This document shows positions 62,224-64,000 of a DNA stretch of 64,000 nucleotides, piece after piece. This DNA comes from an uncultured Flavobacteriales bacterium (lineage in GTDB: Bacteria > Bacteroidota > Bacteroidia > Flavobacteriales_D > Sanyastnellaceae): NCBI GenBank assembly GCA_905478325.1, contig CAJQIB010000004.1, positions 111,429-175,428 of the forward strand. The letters are read 5' to 3'. Within the stretch, counting starts at the first letter, position 1, and each line of letters starts with the position of its first letter. The notes under the pieces are model-generated. The model saw nothing but the letters and a program-made list of their open reading frames with translations. It searched no databases and had not been told where the DNA came from. Made by a program: the position numbers and the translations under genes.

Positions 62224-63641
62224 GTCGGTCACGTCTTACGGCACAATTGGCTGGACCGTTGGGTGCAGGACTTGTTTTTCTCTTGGCTCCTTATTTTGGA
62301 TGGTCCGATGCGGCCATTGCTGTGTTAGCGGCGAGCTGCTGGATGCTCATTTGGTGGGTGTCAGAGGCAGTGCCGATTGCGGTCACATCGGTATTGCCGA
62401 TTGTCTTATTTCCATTGTTTGGCATTGCTTCTGTTGGAGAAACCACCGCTCCGTATGGATCCCATTATGTGTTTCTGTTTATGGGAGGTTTTTTAATCGC
62501 CATAGCTTTAGAGAATTGGAGCTTACACCGCCGATTTGCTTTGAATATATTGGCTGCTGCTGGCGGCAATCCCCGCCGATTGATTGGAGGTTTTATGTTG
62601 GCGACGGCGCTTTTGAGTATGTGGATTTCAAACACGGCAACGACGCTGATGATGCTGCCGATTGCGCTTTCCGTGATCACTAAATTGAACTTAAAACAGC
62701 ATCCAAACTTTGCCGTAGCCCTGCTGTTGGGAACAGCCTATGCTGCGAACATTGGTGGGATGGCGACCTTGGTAGGAACCCCTCCCAATGTAGCACTCGC
62801 CGGCATTATGGAGGAACAGTATGAGGTGGTCATTCCTTTCATGGAATGGATGCTTCTCGCTTCTCCATTTTCAGCGCTCTTGCTTTTATTGGTATATGTC
62901 TTTTTGACGCGTGTTCTCCTACCAATAGCGAAAGAAGGAATAGGATCAGAGACGCAGCCAATTCGAGATGAATTGATGGCGTTGGGCGGATGGTCCAAGG
63001 CTGAAAGACGCGTCGGGACTGTATTTGGATTGACAGCGTTTTTATGGATTTCTCGCCGCGCACTAGAAGATTTGACCGGATGGCCATTGAACGATACGAC
63101 CATTGCCATGGCTGCGGGGATCAGTTTGTTCTTGATCCCATCAGGAGAAGAGAATCGACCTTTGATGCGCTGGGAGGAGGCGCGACGCCTGCCTTGGGAT
63201 ATCTTATTGCTATTTGGCGGTGGGTTGACCCTTGCAGGCGCTCTGGGCCGTGCAGGCATTCTTGAGGTGGTCGCCAATGTGCTTTCTAACCAAGGCGCTT
63301 GGCCACTGTGGCTCATGATCGGAGCGTTTGCCTTTGTTGCGCTTATGCTCACTGAGGTCATGAGCAATTTGGCGCTGACGGTTGTCATGGTTCCCGTTGT
63401 AGCGTTGGTGGGATTGCAATTGGGGTTGAACCCGCTGATGTTGTCCATTCCTGTGGCTTTGGCGAGCAGTTGCGCCTTCATGCTGCCGATGGCGACTCCT
63501 CCCAATGCCATCATTTTCGGGAGCAATCAGATTCGAATGGGCCAAATGGCACGTGTCGGATTTGTACTGAATCTCATCGCGGCCATTCTTGTTGTGTTGT
63601 GGTCTGCATTTGTCCTTCCAGTGTGGCTGGAGATGCTGTAA
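62220..63641 (+). CDS. SLC13/DASS-family sodium-dependent anion symporter
   Basis: A 473-residue inner-membrane transporter with about 11 helices. The two family SNT-type signatures are SNTATTLMMLPIA near residue 138 and the C-terminal ATPPNAIIFGSNQI near residue 424, where related carriers bind Na+ and a dicarboxylate. The segment GTAYAANIGGMATLVGTPPN is typical. Likely cargo is succinate, malate, citrate or sulfate; the nearby C4 metabolism genes favour a dicarboxylate without proving it. Confidence 0.92.
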   Translation: MSRSRLTAQLAGPLGAGLVFLLAPYFGWSDAAIAVLAASCWMLIWWVSEAVPIAVTSVLPIVLFPLFGIASVGETTAPYGSHYVFLFMGGFLIAIALENWSLHRRFALNILAAAGGNPRRLIGGFMLATALLSMWISNTATTLMMLPIALSVITKLNLKQHPNFAVALLLGTAYAANIGGMATLVGTPPNVALAGIMEEQYEVVIPFMEWMLLASPFSALLLLLVYVFLTRVLLPIAKEGIGSETQPIRDELMALGGWSKAERRVGTVFGLTAFLWISRRALEDLTGWPLNDTTIAMAAGISLFLIPSGEENRPLMRWEEARRLPWDILLLFGGGLTLAGALGRAGILEVVANVLSNQGAWPLWLMIGAFAFVALMLTEVMSNLALTVVMVPVVALVGLQLGLNPLMLSIPVALASSCAFMLPMATPPNAIIFGSNQIRMGQMARVGFVLNLIAAILVVLWSAFVLPVWLEML

Positions 63642-63650
63642 ATTCGAGCC

Positions 63651-64000
63651 GTGAAGAAGATCCTTATCCTCCACGGCCCAAATCTGAACTTGCTGGGTGT
63701 GCGTGAGCCAGAAGTGTATGGAAGCATGACACTTGCTGAGCTCAATGATGCCCTGCAAACGATTGCTTTCGAAAGTGGTTTCAAGTTGATTATAAGCCAA
63801 AGTAACGTAGAAGGTGAATTGGTAAATGCCTTGCAAGAACATGGCTTTTCGGCGCATGGTATCGTCTTCAATCCTGGCGGATACACCCATACGAGTGTCG
63901 CTTTACGCGATGCGGTCTCTGCCATAGCTTCTCCTGTTATTGAGGTTCACCTTTCCCATCCGGACGCACGAGAGGATTTCCGAAAACCATCATTGCTTCG
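63651..64000 (+). CDS. aroQ: 3-dehydroquinate dehydratase type II, 3' end cut by window edge
   Basis: Dehydrates 3-dehydroquinate in the shikimate pathway. Translation from the GTG at 63651 gives KKILILHGPNLNLLGVREPE, then SQSNVEGELVNALQ and FNPGGYTHTSVALRDA, all type II signatures; the catalytic Tyr is in EPEVYGS and the His in VHLSHPDARE. About 116 residues are visible of the usual 140-150. It starts 9 bp after the transporter stop. Confidence 0.95.
   Translation, partial: MKKILILHGPNLNLLGVREPEVYGSMTLAELNDALQTIAFESGFKLIISQSNVEGELVNALQEHGFSAHGIVFNPGGYTHTSVALRDAVSAIASPVIEVHLSHPDAREDFRKPSLL

Noticed and set aside
62738..63526. A 262-codon minus-strand frame inside the SLC13 transporter gene
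   Set aside because: The plus-strand frame is a clear transporter over its whole length; the opposite translation is low-complexity Ser/Ala/Arg typical of antisense to a hydrophobic gene.

Overview
The window comes from a chromosome of a Bacteroidota bacterium, most likely a Flavobacteriales-like aquatic heterotroph. The evidence is consistent: four large secreted proteins carry type IX secretion (T9SS) C-terminal sorting domains, one of them of the gliding-motility-associated type. DAHP synthase is fused to chorismate mutase, and DUF4494 and a short TalC-type transaldolase are present. Almost no gene has a Shine-Dalgarno sequence. Many genes are preceded by the Bacteroidota -7 promoter element TAnnTTTG or the variants TAnnTTCG and TATCTTG. 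No phage, insertion sequence, CRISPR array or resistance cassette was seen, and the region looks like ordinary, densely packed core chromosome. The first gene (a potassium channel) is cut by the left edge and the last (aroQ) by the right edge.

Layout. 1-5069: K+ channel, Na+:alanine symporter, helix-hairpin-helix protein, apt, acyl-CoA dehydrogenase. 5086-19850: the translation and transcription block rpsU - xerC - hpf - tRNA(Thr, Tyr, Gly, Thr) - tuf - tRNA-Trp - secE - nusG - rplK - rplA - rplJ - rplL - rpoB - rpoC. It has terminator hairpins after rpsU, after hpf, after tuf, between rplL and rpoB, and after rpoC. 19884-26140: a conserved protein of unknown function, a PhnP-like hydrolase, a lipid A acyltransferase, rarA and a secreted subtilisin. 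26137-36554: a secreted YwqK-repeat protein, mdh, a secreted FG-GAP protein, DUF423, pckA, rsmE, a DUF551-like protein, an enoyl-CoA hydratase and a secreted arylsulfotransferase. 36676-46004: add, smpB, an unknown protein, pyrD, a metallo-hydrolase, purB, an ABC exporter, DUF983 and DAHP synthase-chorismate mutase. 46197-46587: a three-tRNA operon (Lys, Leu, Leu) on the minus strand. 46707-64000: a CUB/PKD/P-domain secreted protein, an SF1 helicase, DUF4494, pcm, a YciO-like protein, talC, a DksA-like protein, a lipoprotein - sugar transferase - OmpA cluster, an FAH-family hydrolase, aroK, a PyrR-like phosphoribosyltransferase, rlmD, a secreted endonuclease/phosphatase, a dicarboxylate transporter and aroQ.

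How the genes fit together. mdh, pckA and the SLC13 carrier suit growth on organic acids with gluconeogenesis. DAHP synthase-chorismate mutase, aroK and aroQ are scattered parts of the shikimate route. apt, add, purB, pyrD and the PyrR-like protein belong to nucleotide metabolism and salvage. The secreted subtilisin, sulfotransferase-like, P-domain and nuclease proteins suit a surface-active degrader.

Most interesting signal. In at least eleven genes a -7 promoter element lies only 4-5 bases before the start codon, which predicts mRNAs with virtually no 5' leader. Several divergent gene pairs are packed back to back in 33-50 bp on this pattern. No gap longer than 300 bp without a gene was found.
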